From Deltaproteobacteria bacterium (GTDB lineage Bacteria; Myxococcota_A; UBA9160; UBA4427): 64,000 bases of DNA. The notes beneath the pieces were generated by a model. It had not been told where the DNA came from. It saw only the letters and a program-made list of their open reading frames with translations, and searched no databases. The stretch is taken from positions 92,051 to 156,050 of the forward strand of contig JAJDAN010000038.1 of NCBI GenBank assembly GCA_029261855.1. Direction: 5' to 3'. Numbering within the stretch: the stretch's first letter is position 1; the number at the start of each line of letters is the position of its first letter. This document shows positions 46,373-54,351 of the stretch, in pieces. The position numbers and the translations under genes were made by a program.

Positions 46373-46909
46373 ATGAGCGGAGCCAGCCCGGAGCGGTCGC
46401 GTCTGAGCAAGATCCTCCGCGTCATCGGCTATGGCGTCGTGGCGCTGGTCGTAATCGGCGCACTGGCCTACGCGACCCGCAGCAATCCGCTGGGACCGAT
46501 CGCCGGCCGCGCCCTGAGCGGCGAGCTGGTCTCCGCGCCGGTGGACGACTGGTCGTTCAGCGACGAGAGCATGCTGATCGCCGTGGAGTCCCGGCCGGCC
46601 GCGCCGCATTCGGTCACGACCGTCTGCTTCAGCCACGACGGTGCGCTCTACGTGCCCGCCCAGAACGGCAGCGCGAAGAGCTGGACCCACTACGCGACGT
46701 CGGATCCCCGGGTGCGGCTGCTGATCGACGGCAAGATCTACCCGGCGCTCGCGACGCGCGTGACCGACACGGCGCTGGTCGAAGACCTGACCCGGGCGGC
46801 GGCCGCGAAGTACAGCTTCATCGCCGACGCCGACGAGATGCCCGACGACGTCTGGGTGTTTCGGATGGAATCCGCAGGGCCCGACATCGCGTCGGGCCCC
46901 GAGGACTGA
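46373..46909 (+). CDS. Membrane-anchored DUF2255/nitroreductase-like split-barrel protein
   Basis: 178 residues: one membrane helix (about 14-36), then a domain with HSVTTVCFSHDGALYVPAQNGSAKSW and TSDPRVRLLIDGKIYPALATRV that resembles the FMN/F420-binding split beta-barrel group. No enzyme residues can be named with confidence. ATG with GAGGGGAGTGAG upstream. It ends at the edge of the 20-bp repeat array. Function unknown; the fold assignment is inference. Confidence 0.6.
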   Translation: MSGASPERSRLSKILRVIGYGVVALVVIGALAYATRSNPLGPIAGRALSGELVSAPVDDWSFSDESMLIAVESRPAAPHSVTTVCFSHDGALYVPAQNGSAKSWTHYATSDPRVRLLIDGKIYPALATRVTDTALVEDLTRAAAAKYSFIADADEMPDDVWVFRMESAGPDIASGPED

Positions 46910-46910
46910 C

Positions 46911-46970
46911 CAGGCGCCTGCGGTTCGAGTCAGGCGCCTGCGGCTCGAGTCAGGCGCCTGCGGCTTGGGC
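46911..46970. repeat. Tandem repeat array A, three 20-bp units
   Basis: Three units built on CAGGCGCCTGCGGYTCGAGT at 46911-46930, 46931-46950 and 46951-46970 (last unit diverged at its end). CAGGCGCCTG is itself a perfect 10-bp palindrome. The third unit codes the last residues of the GST gene and the stop codon (46950-46952) lies at the unit junction. Units share the core GCGCCTGCGGCTT with array B at 52051. Confidence 0.85.
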
Positions 46971-47561
46971 CTTGCCCATGCTGGGTCGCGAGGTCGCGGC
47001 CGCGAGCCACTTCTGGACCCGGGGATAGGCGGAGATGTCGAGCCCCACCAATCCCGCCATCGACAGCACCGACACGACGTTGAGGTCGGCGATGCTGAAC
47101 GCGCCGCCCAGCAGATGCTCCCGGTTCTCGAGGTGCGCTTCGAGCACCTTGAGCGGCCGCGCGATGTCGCGCTCGCCGGCGTCGGCCAGCTTCGGGTTGC
47201 GCTTGTCCTCGGGCAGCATGATGCGGTGGATCAGGATCGCCAGCAGGTGCGGCTCGAACTCGGTGATGCCCCAGAAGCTCCACTGGATGGCTCGCGCCTG
47301 GTCGGCTTCGGACGCGGGCCACAGGTCGCCCCCGTACTTGCGCCCCAGATAGAGGTTGATGGCCATCGATTCCCACAGCACGAGATCGCCGTCGACCAGG
47401 GTGGGGACGCGACCGTTGGGATTCAGTGCCAGGTACTCGGGCTTCTTGCTGTCGCCCATGAAGTTCGTCTTCACGAGTTCCCAGTCGGCGCCCACCTCTT
47501 CGAGGCACCAGATGGAACGAAGGGCGCGGGAGTTCGTCGCGCCGTAGAGCTTGAGGGTCAT
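46950..47561 (-). CDS. Glutathione S-transferase family protein
   Basis: 203 residues: thioredoxin-like N-terminal domain (LKLYGATNSRALRSIWCLEEVGADWEL, PTLVDGDLVLWESMAINLYL with the SxAI/N motif) and an all-helical C-terminal domain ending KAQAAGA. Likely a cytosolic GST of the general bacterial type; active-site Ser/Tyr is not certain. The stop codon lies in repeat array A. It is the last gene of a minus-strand run beginning at 51790. Confidence 0.92.
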   Translation of the reverse strand: MTLKLYGATNSRALRSIWCLEEVGADWELVKTNFMGDSKKPEYLALNPNGRVPTLVDGDLVLWESMAINLYLGRKYGGDLWPASEADQARAIQWSFWGITEFEPHLLAILIHRIMLPEDKRNPKLADAGERDIARPLKVLEAHLENREHLLGGAFSIADLNVVSVLSMAGLVGLDISAYPRVQKWLAAATSRPSMGKAQAAGA

Positions 47562-47636
47562 TCCGTTCTCCGAGTGGATGCGTGGACGACCGGGCGGTGC
47601 CCGGTCCGGGCCTATTGCATGTAGGCCCCTTGGATG

Positions 47637-49100
47637 TCACCCGGGTGGTGCGGGTGACATCCGGAAAGCATGGGCCGGCGCGTCGGGCCACGGCGTCGAC
47701 ACGCGAATCCGCAGGCCGTCGCCGTCGGCCGCCACACGGGCCTCCTCGCCGGTGCCCAGGCAGCTGACGGCGATCCCTTCGGGCACCTGCAGAGGCCCGA
47801 GCCAGAACTCGCCGCCGGCGGGTGTCCCCAGCAGGATCGCGTACAGGTTGCCGCGCGCCGTCGTGAACCGGACGGGGATGCCGTCGCGGGTCTCCGCTTC
47901 GGCGCGGACCCAAGGGCGGGTGCCGACGATGGCCTCCCGGTTCGACGCGAGCCACTCGCCCAGGTGTTCGAGGCGCCGCACCTGAGGTTCGGGGATGCCG
48001 GCGTCCACGCCGCGGGGTCCCACGTTGAGCAGTAGGTTGCCGTTCTTCGAGACGGTGTCGATGAAGCTGCGCAGCAGCTCGTCCGCGTCTTCGTAGTCGT
48101 CTTCGCCGTGGTTGCGGTTGTACCCGAAGGACGGGCTCATACCCCGGGTCGCTTCCCACTTGCCCGGCGTGATCTCCTTGAAGCTCGTGTATTCCGGGGT
48201 GCGGAAGTCGGAATGCGCGGGCTTGGGAGGGATCAGCCCGGCAGGCTCCTCCCCCTTCGCGGCGGCCTTGCGAAGCGACCGCCTCATCAACCAATCGACG
48301 GTCTTCTGCACGATCGGCCGGGACAGCAGTCGCATCGGGAGATTCCGATGCATCCAACGGTCGTTCACCACGCCCTCGGGTACGGCGCGGTAGTAGTCCT
48401 GCATCAAGCGCACCATCGTCTCGAGATCCGTCGGCCAGGAAATGTCGTTCCACAGGATGCTCGGCTGGTAGCGCTCGATCAGCTCGCGAACCTGGGCTTC
48501 CGCGTAGCGCGGGTAGTCGCCTCCCGGAGCCGATCCAATGAACTCGCCGAGGGTGCGGACGGGCTGCGGATTCCACGACCAGTCGATGCCACCTGAATAG
48601 TAGACGCCGAAGCGCAGGCCCTCTGCGCGGACGGCGGCGGCGAGCTCGCCCACCACGTCTCGCTTGCTGGTCCAACCCGGCCGGTTGGGGTTGTCGACCT
48701 CGCTCGGCCACAGGCAATAGCCGTCGTGGTGCTTCGTCACGAGCACCACGTAACCCGCTCCGGCTCGTCGGAAGAGCTGCGCCCACTCGTCCGGTCGCCA
48801 TTGCTCGAGCCCGTGATCGAAGGGCGCGCGAAAGTCCTCGTAGGGCTGATCGCCGTAGTTCTCGGCGTGGAACGCGGCAGACGGGCTCTCGGGGACGCGG
48901 ATCGCGTTGTCGTACCACTCGGTGTACGGAGTCATCACGACGCCCTGGTCGTAGTGCTTCGAAAAGGCGTCGGAGATGTGGTCGAGCTTCGCGGCGAAGC
49001 CGGGGATCGAGAACAGACCCCAATGGATGAAGATGCCGAGCTTGCTGTCGTGGAACCAGTCGGGCACGGCGTGACTGCGGAGGACGTCGAGCTCTTTCAC
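47637..49100 (-). CDS. GH29 alpha-L-fucosidase
   Basis: 487-residue family 29 glycosidase. DWFHDSKLGIFIHWGLFSIPGF (about 13-34) is the family start, VLVTKHHDGYCLWPS (about 118-132) and GVYYSGGIDWSW follow, and ILWNDISWP (about 184-192) contains the nucleophile Asp. NLLLNVGPRGVDAGIPEPQ marks the end of the barrel. No signal peptide, so it cleaves imported fucosides in the cytoplasm. GTG 49100; in-frame sequence upstream is antisense to the dehydratase and is excluded. Adjacent to L-fuconate dehydratase, so it probably feeds the oxidative fucose route. Confidence 0.92.
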   Translation of the reverse strand: MKELDVLRSHAVPDWFHDSKLGIFIHWGLFSIPGFAAKLDHISDAFSKHYDQGVVMTPYTEWYDNAIRVPESPSAAFHAENYGDQPYEDFRAPFDHGLEQWRPDEWAQLFRRAGAGYVVLVTKHHDGYCLWPSEVDNPNRPGWTSKRDVVGELAAAVRAEGLRFGVYYSGGIDWSWNPQPVRTLGEFIGSAPGGDYPRYAEAQVRELIERYQPSILWNDISWPTDLETMVRLMQDYYRAVPEGVVNDRWMHRNLPMRLLSRPIVQKTVDWLMRRSLRKAAAKGEEPAGLIPPKPAHSDFRTPEYTSFKEITPGKWEATRGMSPSFGYNRNHGEDDYEDADELLRSFIDTVSKNGNLLLNVGPRGVDAGIPEPQVRRLEHLGEWLASNREAIVGTRPWVRAEAETRDGIPVRFTTARGNLYAILLGTPAGGEFWLGPLQVPEGIAVSCLGTGEEARVAADGDGLRIRVSTPWPDAPAHAFRMSPAPPG

Positions 49101-49116
49101 GATCGGTCGCTTCCTT

Positions 49117-49160
49117 TTCGGGGCCGGGGCCTGCTCTTGTTCGGGACCGGGGCCTACTCG
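49117..49160. repeat. Two-copy 23-bp-spaced direct repeat between fucose genes
   Basis: TTCGGGRCCGGGGCCTRCTC twice, offset by 23 bases, between the dehydratase stop and the fucosidase start. Short, probably slippage. Confidence 0.5.
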
Positions 49161-50467
49161 CCTTGCGACAGCCTCTGCCGCCAGACCGGACCGTCGGGCC
49201 AGGCGAACTGCGCCAGGCTCTCGGCCTTCATCTCGGTGCCGAAGCCCGGCGCCGTCGGCATGCGGTAGCGGCCTTTCTCGACGCGCACGGGCGTCACGAA
49301 GTGGTCGTGCAGGTGGTCGGCGAACTCGATCAAGCGGCCGTCGAGGCTGCCGCTGACGCACACGAAGTCGAAGGCCGAGAAGTGCTGCACGTGCTCGCAG
49401 AGACCGACGCCGCCGGCGTGGGGACAGACCGGGACACCGAAGTGGGCAGCGAGCAAGAGCACCGCGATCACCTCGTTGACGCCGCCGAGGCGGCAGCCAT
49501 CGATCTGCAGGTAGTCGATCGCCCCGGCCTGGAGCAGCTGCTTGAAGATGACGCGGTTCTGGCAGTGTTCGCCGGTGGCGACGCCGATGGGGCGCACGGC
49601 GCTGGCGATGCGCGCGTGCCCAAGAATGTCGTCCGGGCTGGTCGGCTCTTCGATGAAGAGCGGGTCGAAGGCCGCGAGCTCGCGCATTGCGTCGATGGCT
49701 TCGTCCACGTCCCAGACCTGGTTGGCGTCCAGCATCAGCACGCGGTCGGGTCCGATTTCCTCGCGTACGATGCGGCAGCGCCGCAGGTCGTCTTCGAGAT
49801 CGGCGCCGACCTTGACCTTGAAGTGATTCCAGCCCCCGGCGATGGCGGCGCGGCAGCGCGCGCGGATGGTGTCTTCGTCGTAGCCGATCCAGCCTGCGGA
49901 CGTGAGGTATGCCGGGTAGCCGTCGCGTTCGAGGGCCGCGCGGCGGGCGGCCCGTCCATCCGCCTGCTTCTCGAGCAGGGCGAGGGCGGCCTCGGGCGTG
50001 AGTGCGTCGCGCATGTGCCGGAAGTCGACGCAGCGCACGATCTCCTGCGGGGTCATGTCGCTGAGGTATTGCCAGAGCGGCTTCCCGGCCCGGCGCGCGA
50101 GCAGGTCCCAGACGGCGTTCACCACGGCGGCGAGGGCCAGGTGCACGACGCCTTTCTCCGGGCCGAGCCAGCGCAACTGGCTGTCTCCGGCGAGGGATCG
50201 CCAGAAGCCGCCGAGGTCGGCCTCGATCTCGTCGAGGTCGCGCCCCACCACCAGCGGTCGGTACGCCTCGATGGCCCGGACACAGATCTCCGTGCCGCGA
50301 CCGATGGTGAAGGTCATGCCGTGACCCGTGAGGTCGTCGTCGCAGCGCAGGATCGCGAAGGCCGCCGAGTAGTCCGGGTCCGGGTTCATGGCGTCGGAGC
50401 CGTCGCCGAAGTCCGACGTGGGGAAGCGCACGTCGTGGACGGACAGATCGCGGATGCGCAGGCTCAT
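49154..50467 (-). CDS. L-fuconate dehydratase (enolase superfamily)
   Basis: 437-residue mandelate-racemase-subgroup enzyme. Catalytic Lys pair in HFKVKVGAD (about 215-223), metal ligands in MLDANQVWDVDEAI (about 246-259), FIEEPTSPDDILGH (about 273-286), and GVATGEHCQNRV (about 298-309); His in CPHAGGVGLCEH. The sequence GDGSDAMNPDPDYSAAFAIL near the start is specific to fuconate dehydratases. It dehydrates L-fuconate to 2-keto-3-deoxy-L-fuconate. Precedes the fucosidase by 53 bases; other fucose-oxidation genes (fucose dehydrogenase, KDF enzymes) are not visible here. Confidence 0.94.
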   Translation of the reverse strand: MSLRIRDLSVHDVRFPTSDFGDGSDAMNPDPDYSAAFAILRCDDDLTGHGMTFTIGRGTEICVRAIEAYRPLVVGRDLDEIEADLGGFWRSLAGDSQLRWLGPEKGVVHLALAAVVNAVWDLLARRAGKPLWQYLSDMTPQEIVRCVDFRHMRDALTPEAALALLEKQADGRAARRAALERDGYPAYLTSAGWIGYDEDTIRARCRAAIAGGWNHFKVKVGADLEDDLRRCRIVREEIGPDRVLMLDANQVWDVDEAIDAMRELAAFDPLFIEEPTSPDDILGHARIASAVRPIGVATGEHCQNRVIFKQLLQAGAIDYLQIDGCRLGGVNEVIAVLLLAAHFGVPVCPHAGGVGLCEHVQHFSAFDFVCVSGSLDGRLIEFADHLHDHFVTPVRVEKGRYRMPTAPGFGTEMKAESLAQFAWPDGPVWRQRLSQGE

Positions 50468-50491
50468 GCATTCTCTCCGGTTCGGCTCAGC

Positions 50492-51790
50492 TCAGGGGAT
50501 CTCGACGTCGTCTTCGCCGCGCCGCAGCGCGTCGCGCACGTCGGGATGGGCGATGTTCGCGAGGGCTTCGGCTCGTTCGTCCACGCTGAGCCCGCGCAGG
50601 TCGGCGACCCCGTACTCGGTGACGACCAGGTCGAGCTGATGGCGGGGCGTCGTCACGACCGAACCGCGCGGCAGACGAGTCTGGATGCGCGAGATGACCC
50701 GATCGCCCAGGCGCACGGTCGCGGGCAGGCACACGAGCGACCGGTCGTCGCTCTCGAGGGAGGCGCCGCTCACGAAGTCCTCGTGTCCACCGATACCCGA
50801 ATGCTGTCGGCCCTCGATGGTATCGGCGACGACCTGCCCGAAGAGGTCGACGGAAAGCGCACCGTTGATGGCGATCATGTTGCGGTTGCGCTGGATCACC
50901 GACGGGTCGTTCACGATGTCCACGGGCAGGAAGCGCACGTCCTCGTTCTCGTGGAGCCAGTCGTGCAGCGCCTTCGTTCCGAGGGCGAAGGTGCAGATCG
51001 AATGTCCGTCGTAGATGCCCTTGCTGCGGTTCGAGACCTTCCCGGCCTGGTGCAGCCGCATCAGCCCCGTCGTGAACATCTCGCTGTGGATCCCGTAGTC
51101 GTCTCCCTCGCCCTGGGCCAGCAGGCTCGCGACGGCGTTGGGCACGCCCCCTATTCCGGTCTGCAGGGTTGCGCCTTGGGGGACGAGCTTCTGGACGTGG
51201 CCCGCGATCGCGATCTCGACTTCCGTCGGCGGCGGGTCGTCGAGAGTGGGCGGCGGGCGATCGCCTTCGACGAGAACGTCGATCTCGTCCGGGCCGAGGG
51301 AATGATCGGACCCCGGTGGCAGGCCGAAGGTGCGCGGCAACCCGGCGTTGACCTCGGCGATCAACACGCGATTCGGGTCCCGACCGCACGTACGCAGGGC
51401 TGCGACGGTTGCGCCGGCGTGTAGCGAAAGGCTGTAGCGCCCGTCGGGTCCGGCCGGCGCGACCGCCGTCGTCATCACCCGGGGAGCGAGCTGCTCGGCG
51501 ATCGTCGCGAAACGCCGGAAGTCACCCGGGATGAAACGGACGTCGTGTCCGGCCGCCCGGAGCGCGCGTTCCGCGGGGCCGAAGAAGCCCGAGAGCAGGC
51601 GCACGCCCTTCTTGGCGAAGACGGGATAGAGGTCGAGCAGCAATGCACCGAAGATCTGGAGATCTTCGAAGTCGTCGCGGTCCGACAGCGCGTGCAGGAA
51701 GCTGGCGGGCTGGCCCGGGCCGAGGGGGATCGCGAGCGAGTCGACCGGCCGCAGCATCGCCGCGGCGCCCCGGGGAGTGGTCTCTTTCAT
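50492..51790 (-). CDS. Acetyl-CoA hydrolase / 4-hydroxybutyrate CoA-transferase family protein
   Basis: 432 residues in two CoA-transferase lobes. GIGGVPNAVASLLAQG (about 217-232) is the CoA-binding loop and YGIHSEMFTTGLMRL (about 237-251) holds the catalytic Glu. The C-terminal LDLVVTEYGVADLRGLSVDERAEALANIAHPDVRD-type block is the family ending. Family members swap CoA between acyl groups. 24 bases before the fuconate dehydratase, so probably the first gene of the fucose operon, though its link to fucose is not established. Confidence 0.93.
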   Translation of the reverse strand: MKETTPRGAAAMLRPVDSLAIPLGPGQPASFLHALSDRDDFEDLQIFGALLLDLYPVFAKKGVRLLSGFFGPAERALRAAGHDVRFIPGDFRRFATIAEQLAPRVMTTAVAPAGPDGRYSLSLHAGATVAALRTCGRDPNRVLIAEVNAGLPRTFGLPPGSDHSLGPDEIDVLVEGDRPPPTLDDPPPTEVEIAIAGHVQKLVPQGATLQTGIGGVPNAVASLLAQGEGDDYGIHSEMFTTGLMRLHQAGKVSNRSKGIYDGHSICTFALGTKALHDWLHENEDVRFLPVDIVNDPSVIQRNRNMIAINGALSVDLFGQVVADTIEGRQHSGIGGHEDFVSGASLESDDRSLVCLPATVRLGDRVISRIQTRLPRGSVVTTPRHQLDLVVTEYGVADLRGLSVDERAEALANIAHPDVRDALRRGEDDVEIP

Positions 51791-51798
51791 GGGGCGGG

Positions 51799-51804
51799 AG
51801 TCTA
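51799..51804 (-). promoter_or_regulatory. -10-like box of the CoA-transferase gene (leaderless type)
   Basis: Minus-strand TAGACT preceded by GC, 8 nt before ATG 51790, no ribosome site between. Confidence 0.45.
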
Positions 51805-51822
51805 GCGGCCCGCCGGTCGCGG

Positions 51823-52005
51823 TCAGCCGCGTCGGCGTCCGTACAACACGAGTCCCAGCAACCCGATGGCGACGAGCAGCGCAGTGTGAGGTTCGGGGAT
51901 AGGATTCACAGTTCGTCGACCACTTCGAAGACCCCGATGCTCCCGGCTGTGTCCCCAGCGCTTTCGCCGCTCAGACGAGGACTCTGATTCGCACGCCGGA
52001 TTCAT
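51823..52005 (-). pseudogene. Orphan PEP-CTERM sorting signal, probable remnant of a surface protein gene
   Basis: A 60-codon frame whose last 28 codons read VNPIPEPHTALLVAIGLLGL then VLYGRRRG and stop, a complete PEP-CTERM signal (PEP motif, hydrophobic helix, RRR). The 32 codons before it are Arg/Ser/Glu-rich and unlike any secreted domain, and no signal peptide or longer coding frame extends upstream before repeat array B begins. I read it as the decayed 3' end of a PEP-CTERM gene. A very short real gene cannot be excluded. It lies in the 361-base gap between the subtilase gene and the CoA-transferase gene. Confidence 0.5.
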
Positions 52006-52050
52006 CGGTCGTTCGCGATCGAAACCGAAGGACCGGCAAGCGACGTGCAG

Positions 52051-52150
52051 AGCGCCTGCAGCTTCCCGAAAGCGCCGGTGGCTTCGGGTAAGCGCCGGCG
52101 GCTTCGGGTAAGCGCCGGCGGCTTCGGGAAAGCGCCGGCAGCTTCAAGTG
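52051..52150. repeat. Tandem repeat array B, five 20-bp units
   Basis: Five contiguous 20-bp units (52051, 52071, 52091, 52111, 52131) fitting AGCGCCNGCNGCTTCNNGWA, ending one base before the subtilase stop codon (52152-52154). Core GCGCC(T/G)GC(G/A)GCTT is shared with array A, about 5 kb away, which has the same 20-bp period. Not a CRISPR: units are contiguous without spacers. Confidence 0.85.
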
Positions 52151-52151
52151 C

Positions 52152-53606
52152 TCAGCGACAGGGGCGGTCGAGCCGCGCGAGCACGTCGCACACCGGAGGC
52201 AGGCGCGGCGGTTGCGCGCCGACTGCCGGTTGCTGGCTCGCTTGCTGGAAGAGCGCGCGTCTCGCCGAGACCGGGTCGGCGCCCGCACCGAGCAGGATCG
52301 CGAGCGAGCCCGTGACGTGCGCCGCCGCGAAGCTCGTGCCACTTCCGAACGCAAAGGCATCGCCGGGGACCGTGGACAGGATCTCGACGCCGGGCGCGGA
52401 CAGCTCGGCGGAGGGGCCGCGATTGCTGCGGTCGAAGAGACGTCCTTCGCGATCTTCCGCGCCGACTCCGATGACCGCCGGATAGGCGGCGGGGTAGCGC
52501 GGGTCGCTGGTGCCTTCGTTGCCCGCCGCGGCGACGACCAGCACCCCCAGCTCGTCGAGCCGTTCGGTTCCGCGCGCGAGCAGGGGATTGTCCGGTCCGA
52601 CGATCGACAGGTTCACGATGGCGGCCTGCTGTTCCCAGGCGACGTCGAGCCCTCGCAAAACGATGAACAGCGGACAGGTGTCGTTCGCGGTTGCACCCAT
52701 CGGCGTGCACACGGGGACGGCCACGAGCTCGACGTCGGGGGCCAGGCCGGCGATGCCGAAGCCATTGCCTTCGATGGCGTACACCAGGCCGGTGACGAGG
52801 GTGCCGTGGGCGCCGGGCGTGCCGGCGCTCGGCCCGCCGTCCACGGGTGCCATCTCGATGGGGCCGAGATCGCGGTGGCTCGTCTGCGGTGCGGAATCCA
52901 GGATGGCGACGCGCACACCGGCACCCTTCGAGACGGACCGGGCGCGCTCCACGCCGGACTGTTGCAGACCCCACTGCAGCGGGCGGTAGGGGTCGGGGCG
53001 CATCACGCCGGCGTCGGCCAGCGGCACGATCTCGTCGGCGGCGGTGCGGTAGACGTGATTCGGAACCAGTGCTGCCGTATCCGGTGCGACGGGCACCAGC
53101 TCTTCCGGTCGCGCGCCCTTCGGGCCGGTGATGCGGGCCACCGTCGCGCACAGCACGGGGCTCCAGTACGACTCTGCGACCCGCGCCTGGGCGCCGAGCT
53201 CGAATTCCCTGGACGTCCCCTTCGGCAGCGCGAGGATCGCCTCGCCCGAGACCTGGCCGGCGGGGGCGTCGCCCGTCGCGCTCGGCAAGCTGATGATCTG
53301 GCCCCCGCGGTCGGCGATGGCCGCCTGCGCCGGCCGAGCGGGAGCGATTCCCGGCTCGGAGGTCTGCGCGAGCTGCGCGAAGGATCTCCCAGTCTCGAAC
53401 GGCGCGCAGGCGCCAGCGTCCGCTCCCTCCGCTTCGTCCGCGACGCCGGGAGCGTCCGCGACGTCGCGAGAGAGAGGAACCGCATGCGCCACGTCCGGCA
53501 CCCACTGCCCGAAGCCGAGGAAAACGGCCACGAGAACGAGTCGAACCCAGGCGGGCCCCGCGTCAGGGACGGAGCGGCTTTTCTGCAAAGGTTGCGACAC
53601 CGTCAC
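52152..53606 (-). CDS. Secreted S8 family subtilisin-like serine protease
   Basis: 484 residues. Signal sequence at about 20-42. Catalytic triad: Asp237 in VAILDSAPQTSH, His268 in GAHGTLVTGL, Ser425 in FGSGTSFAAAH; oxyanion Asn363 in AAAGNEGTSD. The 150 residues between the signal and the catalytic domain show no I9-type propeptide, although such a domain seems to be present on the anti-sigma factor made by the preceding gene. Cys residues are placed for one or two disulphides. GTG 53606 overlaps the anti-sigma gene by 44 bases; GTG 53600 is also possible. Repeat array B starts one base after its stop. Confidence 0.9.
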   Translation of the reverse strand: MTVSQPLQKSRSVPDAGPAWVRLVLVAVFLGFGQWVPDVAHAVPLSRDVADAPGVADEAEGADAGACAPFETGRSFAQLAQTSEPGIAPARPAQAAIADRGGQIISLPSATGDAPAGQVSGEAILALPKGTSREFELGAQARVAESYWSPVLCATVARITGPKGARPEELVPVAPDTAALVPNHVYRTAADEIVPLADAGVMRPDPYRPLQWGLQQSGVERARSVSKGAGVRVAILDSAPQTSHRDLGPIEMAPVDGGPSAGTPGAHGTLVTGLVYAIEGNGFGIAGLAPDVELVAVPVCTPMGATANDTCPLFIVLRGLDVAWEQQAAIVNLSIVGPDNPLLARGTERLDELGVLVVAAAGNEGTSDPRYPAAYPAVIGVGAEDREGRLFDRSNRGPSAELSAPGVEILSTVPGDAFAFGSGTSFAAAHVTGSLAILLGAGADPVSARRALFQQASQQPAVGAQPPRLPPVCDVLARLDRPCR

Positions 53607-54351
53607 GATCCTCGGTCAACAGCTTCTTCGCGGCGGTGAGGTCCACGTCCGCGCCCAGTTCCAGTCGGTATACCCCGAGCTGGCTGGGACCGCTCGTTAC
53701 GCGAGCTCCCAGGGCGCGTAGTGTCTGGTTGATCTGCGAGGCGTTCGCGTCCTCGCGGAAGACGACCTCGAGGGTCGCGTGACCCTTCGTCGCCCCCTCC
53801 TGTGCAGACGTGGACGCGCTGGCCGTCTCGTATACCGGCTCGGGCTCCCCGCCTCGTCTCAGGACACCGGGGCCCACGAGCGCGCCCACCGCCAGCGCCA
53901 GCAGCAGGCTCGCCGCCAGGGCGACGCGCTTCCCGGACGAGGCGCCGGCGACGCGTCGCCAACCCATGGCCTGGGGCTCGTCGGGCGCGTCGCTGCGCTG
54001 GCGCAGCGGAAGCTGCGACACGCTGGCTCCCTTCGCTCCCTTCGCCCTTTCGCCGTCTTCGGTGCCGCCCTCGCGGCGCAGGACATCCGGCGGTGCGGCT
54101 TCCATGCGCGCCAGCACCTGTGCGTAGATGCGTTCCGGGTCGGGCGCTTCGCCCGACTCGGCCAGGTCCGACCCCTGCAACCCGAGCGACCCCTGCAGCA
54201 TGGCGATCTCGTCGCGGCAGTCGCTGCAGCCCGCTGCGTGCGCCTCGACGGCGCCGCGCTGGGTCTCGTCGAGCCCGTCGGGATACCAGGGGATGAAGCC
54301 GAGCACGTCGGCGGGACACTGTGTCTGGGGAGGTGTTCGATGGGTGCTCAT
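53563..54351 (-). CDS. Zinc-finger anti-sigma factor with propeptide-like C-terminal domain
   Basis: 262 residues. HxxxCxxC (His38, Cys42, Cys45; EAHAAGCSDCRDEI) is the zinc anti-sigma domain that holds the ECF sigma factor in the cytoplasm. A single membrane helix (about 142-165) follows a Pro/Gly-rich linker. The periplasmic end (about 194-262: LEVVFREDANASQINQTLRA, then LGARVTSGPSQLGVYRLEL) looks like the small domain found as propeptide/inhibitor on S8 proteases, with the ALGA...LGVY pattern. Overlaps the sigma gene by ATGA and the protease gene by 44 bases. Signal released perhaps by proteolysis of this domain. Confidence 0.85.
   Translation of the reverse strand: MSTHRTPPQTQCPADVLGFIPWYPDGLDETQRGAVEAHAAGCSDCRDEIAMLQGSLGLQGSDLAESGEAPDPERIYAQVLARMEAAPPDVLRREGGTEDGERAKGAKGASVSQLPLRQRSDAPDEPQAMGWRRVAGASSGKRVALAASLLLALAVGALVGPGVLRRGGEPEPVYETASASTSAQEGATKGHATLEVVFREDANASQINQTLRALGARVTSGPSQLGVYRLELGADVDLTAAKKLLTEDRDGVATFAEKPLRP

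Noticed and set aside
44032-46425. 797-codon minus-strand open frame opposite the epimerase and HAD-PlsC genes
   Set aside because: Spans two real plus-strand genes and has no recognisable protein features.
47637-50471. A 944-codon open frame that seems to fuse a fucosidase to a long N-terminal region
   Set aside because: The upstream half is the fuconate dehydratase gene read in another frame of the same strand; it is Arg/Pro-rich with no domain. The two genes are separate, and the fucosidase starts at GTG 49100.
52051-52150. Tandem repeats as a possible CRISPR array
   Set aside because: Units are contiguous 20-bp copies without spacers, and there are no cas genes in the window.
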